Positions 31,016-41,330 of a stretch of 64,000 bases of DNA are shown in pieces. The stretch is taken from positions 62,001 through 126,000 of the forward strand of contig NC_081840.1 in the NCBI RefSeq assembly GCF_963259705.1. Direction: 5' to 3'. Every line of letters starts with the position of its first letter. Position 1 is the first letter of the stretch. Source of the DNA: Myotis daubentonii. Lineage: Eukaryota > Chordata > Mammalia > Chiroptera > Vespertilionidae. The translations under genes were made by a program, and so were the position numbers. The notes beneath the pieces were generated by a model. The model had not been told where the DNA came from. It ran no database searches and saw only the letters and a program-made list of their open reading frames with translations.

Positions 31016-31424
31016 CTTCCCAGCGGAGGTGGTGCTCCAGGCCTCAACCCTAAACCCCAGGTCTTTGCCACTGCAGTGGGGGTGCCGGGGCCACCTGTCA
31101 CCCAGCTCCCGGGGGAGGCCTCATGCAGAGGCCCGAGGCCACGCGGAGGGCGGAGGGCGGAGGGCGGAGGGCAGGTGGCCCTCCCAGCCTCATGAGACCG
31201 TGGAGAGGGCAGTGTGAGCCAGTGGACCCCGGGGTCTCGTGTGACGCCCGTGGAGCCTTAGAGCCACCCGGCCTCGGACTGTCACCCGCTCAGACCTGCT
31301 GACGGGATGCGGGCACAGGGGCATCGTCCCGCCCGCCCCGCCCTCCTCACCCACCCCCTTATCATCGGGGTCTCTGAGCAGGAGGCCATCATGTCCTCCA
31401 AAGCCCTGCCCAGCCCTCTGCCCC

Positions 31425-32450
31425 ATCAGAACCCCCCCCCGTCCCTGTGGCCTCCCCCCATCAGAACCCCCCCGTCCCTGTGGCCTCCCCCCATCAGAAC
31501 CCCCCTGTCCCTGTGGCCTCCCCCCATCAGAAACCCCCCCGTCCCTGTGGCCTCCCCCCATCAGAACCCCCCCCCGTCCCTGTGGCCTCCTCCCATCAGA
31601 ACCCCCCCCCGTCCCTGTGGCCTCCCCCCATCAGAAACCCCCCCGTCCCTGTGGCCTCCCCCCATCAGAACCCCCCCCCGTCCCTGTGGCCTCCCCCCAT
31701 CAGAAACCCCCCCCGTCCCTGTGGCCTCCCCCCATCAGAACCTCCCCCCCCCGTCCCTGTGGCCTCCCCCCATCAGAACCTCCCCCCCCCCGTCCCTGTG
31801 GCCTCCCCCCATCAGAAACCCCCCCCCGTCCCTGTGGCCTCCCCCCATCAGAACCTCCCCCCCCGTCCCTGTGGCCTCCCCCCATCAGAACCTCCCCCCC
31901 CCCGTCCCTGTGGCCTCCCCCCATCAGAACCCCCCTGTCCCTGTGGCCTCCCCCCATCAGAAACCCCCCCCCGTCCCTGTGGCCTCCCCCCATCAGAACC
32001 TCCCCCCCCGTCCCTGTGGCCTCCCCCCATCAGAACCTCCCCCCCCCCGTCCCTGTGGCCTCCCCCCATCAGAACCCCCCCTGTCCCTGTGGCCTCCCCC
32101 CATCAGAACCCCCCCTGTCCCTGTGGCCTCCCCCCATCAGAACCCCCCCTGTCCCTGTGGCCTCCCCCCATCAGAACCCCCCCGTCCCTGTGGCCTCCCC
32201 CCATCAGAACCCCCCCCCGTCCCTGTGGCCTCCCCCCATCAGAAACCCCCCCCCCGTCCCTGTGGCCTCCCCCCATCAGAACCCCCCTGTCCCTGTGGCC
32301 TCCCCCCATCAGAAACCCCCCCCCCGTCCCTGTGGCCTCCCCCCATCAGAACCCCCCCCCGTCCCTGTGGCCTCCCCCCATCAGAACCCCCCCCCGTCCC
32401 TGTGGCCTCCCCCCATCAGAACCTCCCAGTCCCTGTGGCCTCCCCCCAGG
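31425..32450. repeat. 1-kb minisatellite, about 30-bp unit, downstream of TEX22
   Basis: About 34 copies of CCCCATCAGAACCCCCC plus GTCCCTGTGGCCTCC. Variation is almost only in the C-run length and AAC/AACCT. It ends about 160 bp past the TEX22 stop. Proline-rich reading frames on plus come from this array. Confidence 0.96.
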
Positions 32451-32475
32451 GCCTGAGGAATGCCGTCCTGGAACA

Positions 32476-32500
32476 CATTTAATTATTTAATTTCAGGGGA
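32476..32500 (-). terminator. TEX22: Candidate TEX22 polyadenylation signals
   Basis: Two ATTAAA hexamers on minus (TTTAAT on plus) about 115-135 bp after the stop, and before the minisatellite. This suggests a short 3' UTR. Confidence 0.5.
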
Positions 32501-32611
32501 ACCAGAGAGAACCAGCGAGCCCAGCAGTAGGCAGGGCACGCAGGTGGGGGGGGCGTGCAGGGCTGGCCCGGGCCCCTGGGGTGTGGAGGGCCCCCGAAAG
32601 GCCTGGTGGGC

Positions 32612-32788
32612 TCAGGAGGGCGGGCACCCGGAGGCCCAGGCCGAGGTCATGTTGTGCCAGAAAGGCGAGCTGCGGGTCAGGAAGGCGTGGAAGGCGTGGG
32701 TGGACTCGGTCGACCGGGGAGGGTGGAAGATGAGCACATCCTTGTCCACGTCCTCAGACACCAGTCGTGCCACGATCTGCAGGATGTC
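32612..32788 (-). CDS. TEX22: TEX22 coding exon 3 with stop
   Basis: Encodes DILQIVARLVSEDVDKDVLI to SGCPPS and TGA at 32614-32612. Acceptor CCACAG. Confidence 0.93.
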   Translation of the reverse strand, partial: DILQIVARLVSEDVDKDVLIFHPPRSTESTHAFHAFLTRSSPFWHNMTSAWASGCPPS

Positions 32789-35700
32789 CTGTGGGGGCGC
32801 GGGGGTGGGGGTGCAGGGTCAGGGGCGCGGGGTCAGGGGCGGGGTAAAGGGCTGTGGGGTCAGGGGCGTGGGGTCAGGGGCGCAGGGTCAGGGGCGCGGG
32901 GTCAGGGGCGTGGGGTCAGGGGTGTGGGGTCAAGGGCTGTGGGGTCAGGGGCGTGGGGTCAGGGGCGGGGTAAAGGGCTGTGGGGTCAGGGGCGTGGGGT
33001 CAGGGGCGCGGGGTCAGGGGCGTGGGGTCAGGGGCGTGGGGTCAGGGGTGTGGGGTCAGGGGCGTGGGGTCAGGGGCGCGGGGTCAAGGGCTGTGGGGTC
33101 AGGGGCGTGGGGTAGGGGGCGCGGGGTCAGGGGCGGGGTGAGGCTGGGCAGAGGCGTCCGTGACCCACGCCCCCCCCCTCCATGCACCTGGCCGTGGGAG
33201 CCGGGGCGGCTCTGCCTGGCGTCCTGCAGGGCCCGCTGCCTGCGCTCCTCGATGCTGAGGCTCCAGTGGCGGGAGGGGCGCTTGCTCTCCAGGGGTTCGC
33301 TCACCTGAGGGGACAGAGGTCCCTGGACCTGCAGACCCCCCGCGCCCCTGCGGGGGATGCTGAGCCCCTGGGGCCTGGCCCGGCTCCCACCACCCAGGCC
33401 AGGATGCCCGCCACCCGCTGGGCTGTGTGCAGGGCTCAGGCGGGAAGCCCGAGGGGGGCCAGGCCTGGGGGCTGGTGCGGAGGCGGCACTGAGCCCCCCG
33501 CCCGGGGCCTGAGAACAGCAGCCCCACTGCTGTGGCCTCAGGGAAGGCGGGCCCAGCCCTGGCCGGGGTGGCTCAGTGGATAGAGCACCCGACTGCGGAC
33601 CGAAGGGTCCCGGGTTTGATTCCGGTCAAGGGCACAGGCCTGGGTTGAGGGCTCCATCCCCAGTGGGGGGCGTGCAGGAGGCAGCCGATCCATGATTCTC
33701 TCTCCTCACTGATGTTTCTCTCTTTCTCTCCCCCCCCCCCCCCCGCCTTCTTCTCTGAAATCAATAAAAGTATAAAAACAAATAAATGTAACAGAAATGG
33801 ACCTGCACTGGATTAGCTACTGGGGGATCCGGCAGGTTTCAGACATCAACCCCCCGGGCAGGGCCTGCTGCGGTCACCCCAGAGCCCGTCTGGTCACCCC
33901 AGAGCCCGTCCGGTCACCCCAGAGCCCGTCCGGTCACCCCAGAGCCGTCCGTGGCGGCCGCGGGGAGTCTGCAGCGCGGCCCATGAACAGAGCCTTCCTC
34001 CCGCGGCCCGTCTGCCGGCCGGTGACGCTCGCATGGTGGTCGTGCACCGTCCTCCTGTCGAGTGGTTTGTCTGGGGAGACAATATACCAGCGGCAAACGC
34101 GGCCCCTGCGTCTTTCTCTGGGGCGCTTAGAGCTCCCTTTGCTCCCTGGTTTGTGCACAGGCCCTGCCGTCGTCACGGAGACGCTCCACTTCCCTGCCAG
34201 GCCCGAGTCTGCGAGGAGCGCGCCGGTGAGGCCCACTCAGAACCGCCCGTCCCCCCCCCGCCCCCGTTCAGCTTCAACGGGGGATGGGGGAGTGGGGGGC
34301 GGCGAGGAATAGCTGGAGGGGCAGAGGAGGGAAATATTATGTCAACAATAAAAATATTAATTTTAAAAAAGACAACAGGTGTTCAGTTTTGTTTTTAAGG
34401 AAATAAGCTGGAATTTACTAGCATTCTTCTTCATCACCCATAGAGGCAAATGGTGTGGTCTTCCTCCTTTTGTCCATTGGAGCATTTTACAAATTTCCAA
34501 ATTCCTTCCTCCGGGACACATAGCACCTTCATTTGCTCAGCAGATTCTCTGAGCGCGTCTGTGCTGCCCCCCCTCCCCGGCCCTGACAGAGCCCTGGTTC
34601 CCTGGTTCTGGAGAGCCGCGCGGGATTGGAGCACGTCCGTCTCCGGGTGCCCCGATGGCCTTCCGCAGGGCGCTCTGTGCCAGTGTGAGCTGGGCCCATG
34701 GTGGCCCTCCTTCACCTTTGCCCTCTCCTCCTCACGGGCCAGTGGCTGGGCAGCTCAGACTCATGGGCGGGACGACTGCTTTCCTAACTGCCTGGGGTGC
34801 CCGCCCACACGTCACTGAGGGGGCTCTGCGGCTGCTGTGGAATGTCCTTGGTGCCCTGGCAGGAGGCTCAGTGGGTCAGAGCATCGTCCCAATGCGCACA
34901 GGTTGCGGGTTCGATCTCTGGTCAGGGCACATACAGGCAGCAACCAAAGATGCATGAACAGGGAGCCACACACGAAGTCTCTCTCTCTCTCTCAAACCCT
35001 TGGGTGAGGATTAACAAAACAAACAAAAAGCCCAGCCCAGCTCCCCTCCGCCCGGCTCCCACGTCTGCTCTCACCTGAGTGCACACCTCTAGAGGCCACG
35101 TGCGAGTGGCTGAGTGTCTGTCCTGTGTCTGGCTCACTTCGCTGAGCTAACGTCCCCACGGCCCACCCGGCCACCCGAGTGGGAGCCGGGCAGGGCGTTG
35201 TCCGTGGGGCGGATGGCACGCGCACAGGTGGACACTGGTGGCCGGCACCTCTGGGATGTGTGAAGGGGCTGCCGTGGGCATGGGTTTGCCAACGTCTGCC
35301 GCGTCTCTGCTTCCTGGCCTTTCACAGGAGCGCCCGGGAGTGGAGCTGCTGGGCCACACGTCCACCCCCCGCAGCCGCCCCCGCGGGCTCCCCTGTCTCC
35401 ACATCATCACCCACTTGCTCGCCCGTCTGGTGAGTGACGGCAGCCCTCCTAGCAGGTCTGAGGGGTGTCCCTGGGGTCTGACTTGCACGGCCCTACGACT
35501 AACGGTGTGGACACCTTCTCACACACCCGACCATTTGTATGGCTTTCGAGAAATGTCTCTTCAAGTCCTTTGCCTGCTTTTTGCCTCGGATTATTGCTTA
35601 CTGTCGTTGCGTTTTAGGAATCCTCCGTGCCTTCTGGATCCCAGGCCCTTAGCAGATGTGTGACTCGCACACATGTCCTCCCACCCAGGAGCTGACTGCA

Positions 35701-38700
35701 CTCGGTGACCATGTCCTGTGGTGGTCCTAAGTTTTTCCTTTTGGTGCAGTCCATCCAACGCATCTGTGTTTCCTTTTGCTGCCTGTGTGGTTGGTGCCAC
35801 GTCCGAGAAGCCACTGCCGACCCCAAGGGCACGACGCTTCTCCCAGGACTGCACGCCCTGAGCTCATCCGCTTCTGCCTTCCTTGCGCTTGGAGTTCCTT
35901 TCCGCCCGACGTCACCCATCCTGTGCTGGAGGGCGTCCAGGGCTCCGGCTGTGAGGTCTGGCCTTTCCCCGACAGGAGCTGTGGCTCCCGGCAGGTCTGC
36001 TGCTCTTTAGCCGCCATCGTGTCCCTTTTCTTTCGTGGTTTCTGGACCCCGAGGCTCGGCTGGGAGGGCCGCCCCCACTGCAGGGTTTCTTCTCGTCCTT
36101 GTAGGGCATCGCATCTCACCGAGGCTGTCCTGGTTCCCAGCGAGAGGCGGGGCTCCCACGTGCCCAACGCCGCTTAGGGACGTCTCCTGCCCCACCCACA
36201 CTGCGCCTCTGTCGGCATTTTGGTCAATGTCTTGATTTTCTTTTCTTTTTTTAAGGAGTGATTTAAAAAAATTCTTTACTGTTGAAATGTTACATATGTC
36301 TCCTCCCTCCCCACCCCGCCCTCACCCCCCTGCTGTCTGTGTCCGTTGGTTATGCTTATACGCATGCCTAGAAGTCCTTTGGTGGATCTCTTAAACCTCC
36401 CCTCCCCCCGCCTTCCCTCTGAGGTTTGATGGTCTGTTCGATGCTGCTCTGCCTCTGTATCTATTTTTGTTCATCAGTTTACGTTGTTCATTATATTCCA
36501 CAAATGAGTGAGCTCACGTGATATTTGTCTTTCTCCGGCTGGCTTATTTTGCTTAGCATAATGTTCCCCAGGGCCATCCGTGCTGTTGCAAATGGTAAGA
36601 GTTCCTTCTCTTTTACGGCAGCGTAGTATCCCATTGTATAGACGTACCACGGTTTTCTAATCCACTCATCTGCTAAGTGGGGCCCTTAGGCTGTTTCCAG
36701 ATCTTAGGTCTTGTACACTGTGCTGCTGTGAACAGAGGGGTGCATATGTCCTTTCTGATTGGTGTTTCTGATTTCTTGGGATATATTCCTAGAAGAGGGA
36801 TCACGGGGTCCAATGGGAGTTCCATTTTTAATTTTTTGAGGAAACTCCACACTGTCTTCCACAGTGGTTGCACCAGTCTGCATTCCCACAGCAGTGCAAG
36901 AGGGTTCCTTTTTCTCCCCATCCTCGCCAGCACTTGTGTTTGTTGAATTGTTGATGGTAGCCATTCTGACAGGTGTGAGGTTATAGGAGTGATTTTTTAA
37001 AAATATATTTTTTTATTGATTTCAGAGAGGAAGGGAGAGGGAGAGAGAGACAGAAACATCAATGAGGAGAGAGAATCACTGATCAGCTGCCTCCTGCTTG
37101 CCCCCTACTGGGGATTGAGCCTGCAACCTGGGCACGTGCCCTTGACCAGAATCAACCTAAAACTGTTCAGTCCACAGGCTGGTGCTCTATCCACTGAGCC
37201 CACCGGCCAGGCCATGTCTCCATTTCCTGTTCCGTCCTGCTGCTCATGCATCAGATGCCAGGACCCCTGCTTTGAAAACGGAGCTCTGAGCTCTGACTGC
37301 CTCTCCGCTAGGGCTGAACCTATTCTTATTTTCCCATTGGAGCACTTTGCCGTATTGGAAAAGAAAGGTTTTAGCATTTTCACCACTAATGACACTGGAA
37401 TGACGGGCCTGGGAGAACCCTCCGTGCCGGGTCCGCCTGCCGGGAAACCACGTCTCTTCCTGCCCCAGCCTGGGCCGTGCTGTGCGGGGTTCACAGCTCG
37501 CTCGACGGCAGCCTGCTTCCTGCGAAGGTGACCCGCTGTCCGGCGGCCTTTCCCGGGCACGTCCTCCGAGAGCCTGCTGCTCAGGCCCGCAAGGCTGCTG
37601 GTTCCCGGGCCGCCACCCGCTTCCGGCCCGGTCCGTGGACGGACGCCACCTGCTCTGACCAGCAGCCGCAGGTCCCCCAGGGTGCTGTGCGGCCACCGCC
37701 CCCGGGCTCACGATCCTCCCCCAGCTCCCGGCCAGCTGCATGGGCCCACTGCTGCCCAGGGCGAGGCTGGCCGGGGTGGCGACACCTGCAGCAGGCCCTG
37801 CCCGCCTGGCACAGCCATGGTTTTGATTCGTCCTTCCTAGGGGTTTAGTCCCCTCGCATAGCCGCTTCCTCCCGGTGCCGGCTGAGTCCCACTCAGAGGG
37901 ACCGGATCAGCAGGGCAGGGGCGGGGCCCGTTTCTGCTGAGTGCCGCCGCCCGCCTGCTCTGCCCAGCCTGTGCCCCCACCAGAACGCGGCCCGTTCTGT
38001 CCTGGGGGTCCTCGCCTCCTCAGAGCCCTCTGGCCGGGTCAGCAGGCTCCTCGGAAGCAGAGCGTGTCAGCTGGCCCCACTGCCGCGGGAGGGTGCTGAG
38101 GCCTGCAGACCCCGCGGAGGCCTCCGCCGGAGGGTGCTGCCGTCTGTGAGCACGTGTCCCCACCCTGGGGCCCTGGGCGCCCACGTGCACCTTGCAGGTC
38201 AGGCGGCTCCCTTGGGACCTGGGCTGGGAAGGGACAGGACAAAGGGAAGGATGGGGAGGACTTATACTCGTCAGGCTCGGGGCCTGGAGGGGATGCCTGA
38301 CCAGGGGCCCGCGCGGGAAGGTCTGGAGGAGCGGCCCGCCGAGGGGCCAGGAGGAAGGCCACCGGGCAGGACAGGAGGGGGCGTGGACAGGGGAGAGATG
38401 AACAGCGTGCGGGAGACGCTGCAGGGACTCCCGACGCCCAAGCCACACTCTGGGAGCCTGCAAACAGGGGTCTGCACCCCTTCGGGGTCTGTCCAACCCC
38501 CTCTCCTCGGAGCCACTCCCCCCGGGCCTTTCTATCCTGCTCTCCTCTCCGGCCTCCCGGCCTCGGCCCCCCTGCCACTCCCACAGCCCCGCCTTCCTCT
38601 TGGATCTGCAGACACGGGGTGGGGAGGGGTCACCCTGCCCAAGAGCTGCCAGGCTCCTCCTGGGCTCCGAGGAAGCCCGGTCCGCCCACGGGTGGCACGC

Positions 38701-39694
38701 TGTGCACGTCCATCTGGCTTGCCAGGCCTGGGAAGTCGGCCGAGGGTCCCCCCCGGCCCCCCCCTCAGGTGGAGGACCTGGCAGGAGGGCACCCGGCGGC
38801 CTCAGAGGGCAGCTGGGGAGCCCGCTCTCTCTTTTCCCAGTGACTGTTAATTTTTTGTTTTGGGTGGGGTTTCTGTATCCTCATTTCCCATTGGTGGTTA
38901 GAGAGTGGAAGGGAGGGGGAGAGAGAGAGAAACATCGATGGGAGAGACACATCCAGCGGTTGCCTCCTGCAGGCACCCCAACCAGAGCTGGGGATGGAGC
39001 CTGCACTCAGGTACATGCCCTTGACCGGAATCAAACCCGGGACCCTCCAGTCCGCACGCCCACACCCTGTCCACTGAGCCACACTGGCCAGGCCGCCCGC
39101 CGCCTCTTTACGCGCCAGCCTGGACCTCACGGGCATCTGAGCTGACCTGTCTGGGGACTCAGCTCTTGGGGTCCCCACTCGGACCCACAGGCACCTGTGC
39201 ACCTGGCTCGTCCAGGCTTCGGCCCTGACACGGGGTCACACAGAAGTCGGGGCGGCAGCCACCATGTGGGAACCAGCGGCTGTGGGGGGCACACAGGCAG
39301 CTCCAGGGTGAGGGCGCTGTGAGGACTGGAGGTGCCCCCTCCCGGGTGCCTGGCGGAGGCAGGGGGGCGGCCTGCAGCCCTGGGGGCTGTGGGAGGAGGC
39401 CAGTCCGGTGCCCAGCCCCACCCCTGTGCTGGGCCGTTCAGCCGTGCTCACCCTCGCACACCGATCGCCACCCTGGCCAGCCCTCGCCCTCTGTGTGTGT
39501 GTGTGGGGGGGGGGGGGCAGGCCCTGGCTTACCCAGTCCTGAGTCTCCAGCACCTGCTGGCGGCCGCTCTGCGCGCTGGGCTGGCTCCGGGCGTCAGGCC
39601 AACTGGGCAGGCGCTCAGGGGGCAGCGGGGGTCCCGGCTTCTGGGGGGCGCCCCCCAGCAGATGCTTCCCGCTCATGCTCAGGCTCATGCTCAT
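32612..39694 (-). CDS. TEX22: TEX22, testis-expressed protein 22
   Basis: Small testis protein; the mouse orthologue (Tep22) has been placed at the acrosome and sperm mitochondrial sheath. Three coding exons on minus: 39533-39694, 33188-33304 and 32612-32788, all phase 0. They give 151 residues; human has about 150. Exon 1 carries VLETQDW, exon 2 SRHWSLSIEERR, matching human RRWSVSIDERR. Exon 3 starts DILQIVARLVSEDVDKDVL and includes RSTESTHAFHAFLTR and PFWHN, the best conserved part. No membrane segment or catalytic motif is seen. The start is uncertain among ATGs at codons 1, 3 and 7 (MSMSLSMSGKH). Placement between PACS2 and MTA1 agrees with human synteny. The intron 2 donor (GTGCAT) is weak. 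Confidence 0.92.
32800..33140. repeat. Minisatellite filling TEX22 intron 2, 14-bp unit
   Basis: About 23 copies of GGGTCAGGGGCGTG with GCAGG and AAGGGCTGTG variants. Occupies about 85% of the 399-bp intron. Confidence 0.94.
33188..33304 (-). CDS. TEX22: TEX22 coding exon 2
   Basis: Encodes VSEPLESKRPSRHWSLSIEE to RPGSHGQ, 39 codons. Acceptor CCTCAG, donor GTGCAT. Confidence 0.9.
33555..33792 (+). mobile_element. VES-type SINE, full length
   Basis: GCCCTGGCCGGGGTGGCTCA head, GGGTTTGATTCCGG B box, an 18-base C run at about 33730, AATAAAAGTATAAAAAC tail. Confidence 0.96.
33870..33950. repeat. 18-bp tandem repeat, four copies
   Basis: GGTCACCCCAGAGCCCGT repeated four times in TEX22 intron 1. 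Confidence 0.9.
34300..34380 (+). mobile_element. L1 3'-end fragment
   Basis: GGAAATATTATGTCAACAAT AAAAATATT resembles the L1 3' terminus at 36275 (reverse) and 28225. Confidence 0.5.
34381..34844. other. TEX22 intron 1 stretch, not recognised
   Basis: No exon seen. A motif near 34480 (CCATTGGAGCATTTTACAAA) recurs in altered form near 37338, so both may belong to an old repeat. Confidence 0.4.
34846..35030 (+). mobile_element. VES-related SINE, diverged short form
   Basis: TGCCCTGGCAGGAGGCTCAG, GGTTGCGGGTTCGATCTCTG, a short TCTCTCTC tract and the tail CAAACCCTTGGGTGAGGATT. Lacks the GGGGGGCGTGCAGG core, like the copy at 13366. Confidence 0.85.
35075..36015 (-). mobile_element. Old L1 fragment, antisense
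   Basis: Reads on plus as the reverse of an L1 3' region: GGAGTGGAGCTGCTGGGCCA near 35336, GAGAAATGTCTCTTCAAGTC near 35548, GGTTGGTGCCACGTCCGAG near 35790. Strongly diverged, no open ORF2. Confidence 0.75.
36244..36988 (-). mobile_element. 5'-truncated L1 with ORF2 C-terminus and 3' end
   Basis: On minus it encodes ORF2 C-terminal sequence (LWKTVWSFLKKLKMELPLDP and IPLLGIYPKK around 36760-36860). It then runs through frameshifted ORF2 to the 3' UTR, ending near AGACATATGTAACATTTC. Better preserved than the copy at 35075. Confidence 0.92.
36998..37218 (-). mobile_element. VES-type SINE, full length
   Basis: Minus-strand copy adjoining the L1. Tail AAAATATATTTTTTTATTG, head ending CACTGAGCCCACCGGCCAGG. 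Confidence 0.95.
37219..38870. other. TEX22 intron 1 stretch, no exon recognised
   Basis: GC-rich, no conserved coding sense and no clear repeat except the possible old fragment near 37320-37390. Confidence 0.5.
38872..39098 (-). mobile_element. VES-type SINE, full length
   Basis: Minus-strand longer subtype: TCATTTCCCATTGGTGGTTA tail region, head ending CACTGAGCCACACTGGCCAG. Confidence 0.94.
39533..39694 (-). CDS. TEX22: TEX22 coding exon 1
   Basis: Encodes MSMSLSMSGKHLLGG to QQVLETQDW, 54 codons. Donor GTAAGC. The N-terminal half is poorly conserved; the last ten residues match human best. Confidence 0.85.
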
Positions 39695-39717
39695 GAGCGC
39701 CGGCAGCCGGTGGCAGG

Positions 39718-39985
39718 TCCCCGGGGCTCCCCGCAGGCGGAGGTCAGGCTCCGGGGCTCCCCGCAGACAGAGGTCAGGCTCCGGGGCTCCCCGCAGATGG
39801 AGGTCAGGACGGGGCTCCCCGCAGACCGAGGTCAGGCTCCGGGGCTCCCCGCCCCCGGCAGATGGAGGTCAGGACGGGGCTCCCCGCAGACCGAGGTCAG
39901 GCTCCGGGGCTCCCCGCCCCCGGCAGATGGAGGTCAGGACGGGGCTCCCCGCAGACGGAGGTCAGGCTCCCAGGCTCCGGGGCTC
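39718..39985. repeat. 30-bp minisatellite upstream of the TEX22 start
   Basis: About nine copies of GAGGTCAGGCTCCGGGGCTC plus CCCGCAGAC, beginning about 25 bp before the TEX22 ATG, so it may be transcribed in the 5' UTR. Confidence 0.94.
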
Positions 39986-40324
39986 CCTGTCCCCGTGGCC
40001 CAGCCTCAGGCGCTGACACTCCACAGCGGACCCACGGGTCCCGGGGCCTCAGCTCCTGCCGCCACCTGATCCTCATGGGTCCCTGGGCCGAGCCCCACTG
40101 CCCCCCGCAGGCTCCCCGGGACCCCCGCCTCTGCTCAGGCTCCGGCCCCGCGGGTAGGACTGAGGGTCCCCGCCGCCGCCTCAGCCCCTGTGACCTCACC
40201 TCCACGTGGCAGAACCGCACCCCGGCCCAGAGGGATCCGAGGGGGGAGGGGGCAGGACACCCAGGGAGACTGGGAGGGGGCCTGGGGGTGCGCTGGTCAG
40301 GGGAGAGCAGATGGGGTTACAGCG

Positions 40325-40612
40325 GTCAGCAGGAGGGGGTACACTGGGGTGCCAAGGTGGGGCAGGGGCGGGGCACACTGAGGTACAGTGGTGGGGAGGG
40401 CGGGTCATACTGGGGTACAGAGATGGGCAGGGGCGGGGTACACTCGGGTATGGAGGTGGGGGAGGGGCGGGGCGCACTGGGGTACGGGGTGGGGGAGGGG
40501 TGACACTGGGGTACGGGGGACACTGGGGTACGGGTGGGGGAGGGGCGACACTGGGGTACGGGTGGGGGAGGGGTGACACTGGGGTACGGGGTGGGGGAAG
40601 GGGAAGGGCGGG
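40325..40612. repeat. Minisatellite, about 26-bp unit
   Basis: About ten degenerate copies of CACTGGGGTACGGGGTGGGG plus GAGGGG between TEX22 exon 1 and the CpG island. Confidence 0.9.
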
Positions 40613-40639
40613 GCGCACGATGCTGGGAGGTCGAAGGGC

Positions 40640-41330
40640 AGAGGCGGGGCCACGGAATTCCGAAGCCTGAGAGGAGGAGCGGAGCGACTTCCGCTGCAGG
40701 TCCCGCCCCGCCGTTTCCGCTTCCGGCCCGTGCGCGCCTGCGCCCTGGAGCCCGCCCTCCCCGCGGCCCCGACGGCTGGATGGGGGCGGCGGGGGGCGGC
40801 GGGGTCTGGGGCTCCCGCAGTTCGTGCCGCCTCCGCACCCGCGAGCGGACGATTCTGTCCCCAAAAGGCCCTGAAGGAGCCCCGTGTCCCTTAAACAGCA
40901 GCAGCGACGCCCCCCCGGCCCCCGAGGCCGAGAAGCGGGTGGTCAGCAGCCGGCCCTTCAGGGCGGGTGGCGGTCTGGCCACGAGTCCGTCCGTCCGTCC
41001 GGGGCCCGGCCCCAGCGGGAGTCAGGTCCGCGCCGGGGTGACCGCGCAGCGAGGCCGGCCCCGGCCTCCAGGAGCCCCCCTCGCCCAGCGGCCTCCCGGG
41101 CCTGACCCCGGGCCGAGGGGCCGCAGGAGGGGGCGCTGGGGCTGGGAACCGCCGCTCCTCGCCCCCGGCCCGCCCCGCGCTCCCGTGGCCGGGCCTCGCT
41201 CCCTCCCGGGGGCGGATCGTGGGGGCCAGGGGTCCGCACCCCCTCCAGGCCCAGCGATGGCGGGCGGACGGGCTCTGCAGGTCCCGGGCACAGGGCAGAG
41301 GTGCCCGGCCCCCACCCCCAGGGTACCGGA
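40640..41330 (-). promoter_or_regulatory. TEX22: CpG island, probable TEX22 promoter
   Basis: CpG-dense block about 1 kb upstream of the first TEX22 coding exon and 1.5 kb past the PACS2 stop. It holds ETS-like GACTTCCGC and CGCTTCCGG sites, a GC box (CCCGCCCC) and an NRF1-like TGCGCGCCTGCGC near 40731-40743. (GTCC)n lies at 40985-41000. It could also drive an unannotated plus-strand transcript. Confidence 0.55.

Noticed and set aside
31307..32490. Proline-rich reading frames of 279-391 residues on plus
   Set aside because: Products of the 30-bp C-rich minisatellite; all three frames are open and none has non-repeat coding sense.
32612..32788. Exon first suspected to be the 3' end of PACS2
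   Set aside because: PACS2 ends with FGHSKSTF at 42809. The SEDVDKDVL and STESTHAFHAFL sequence and its join to SRHWSLSIEERR identify TEX22.
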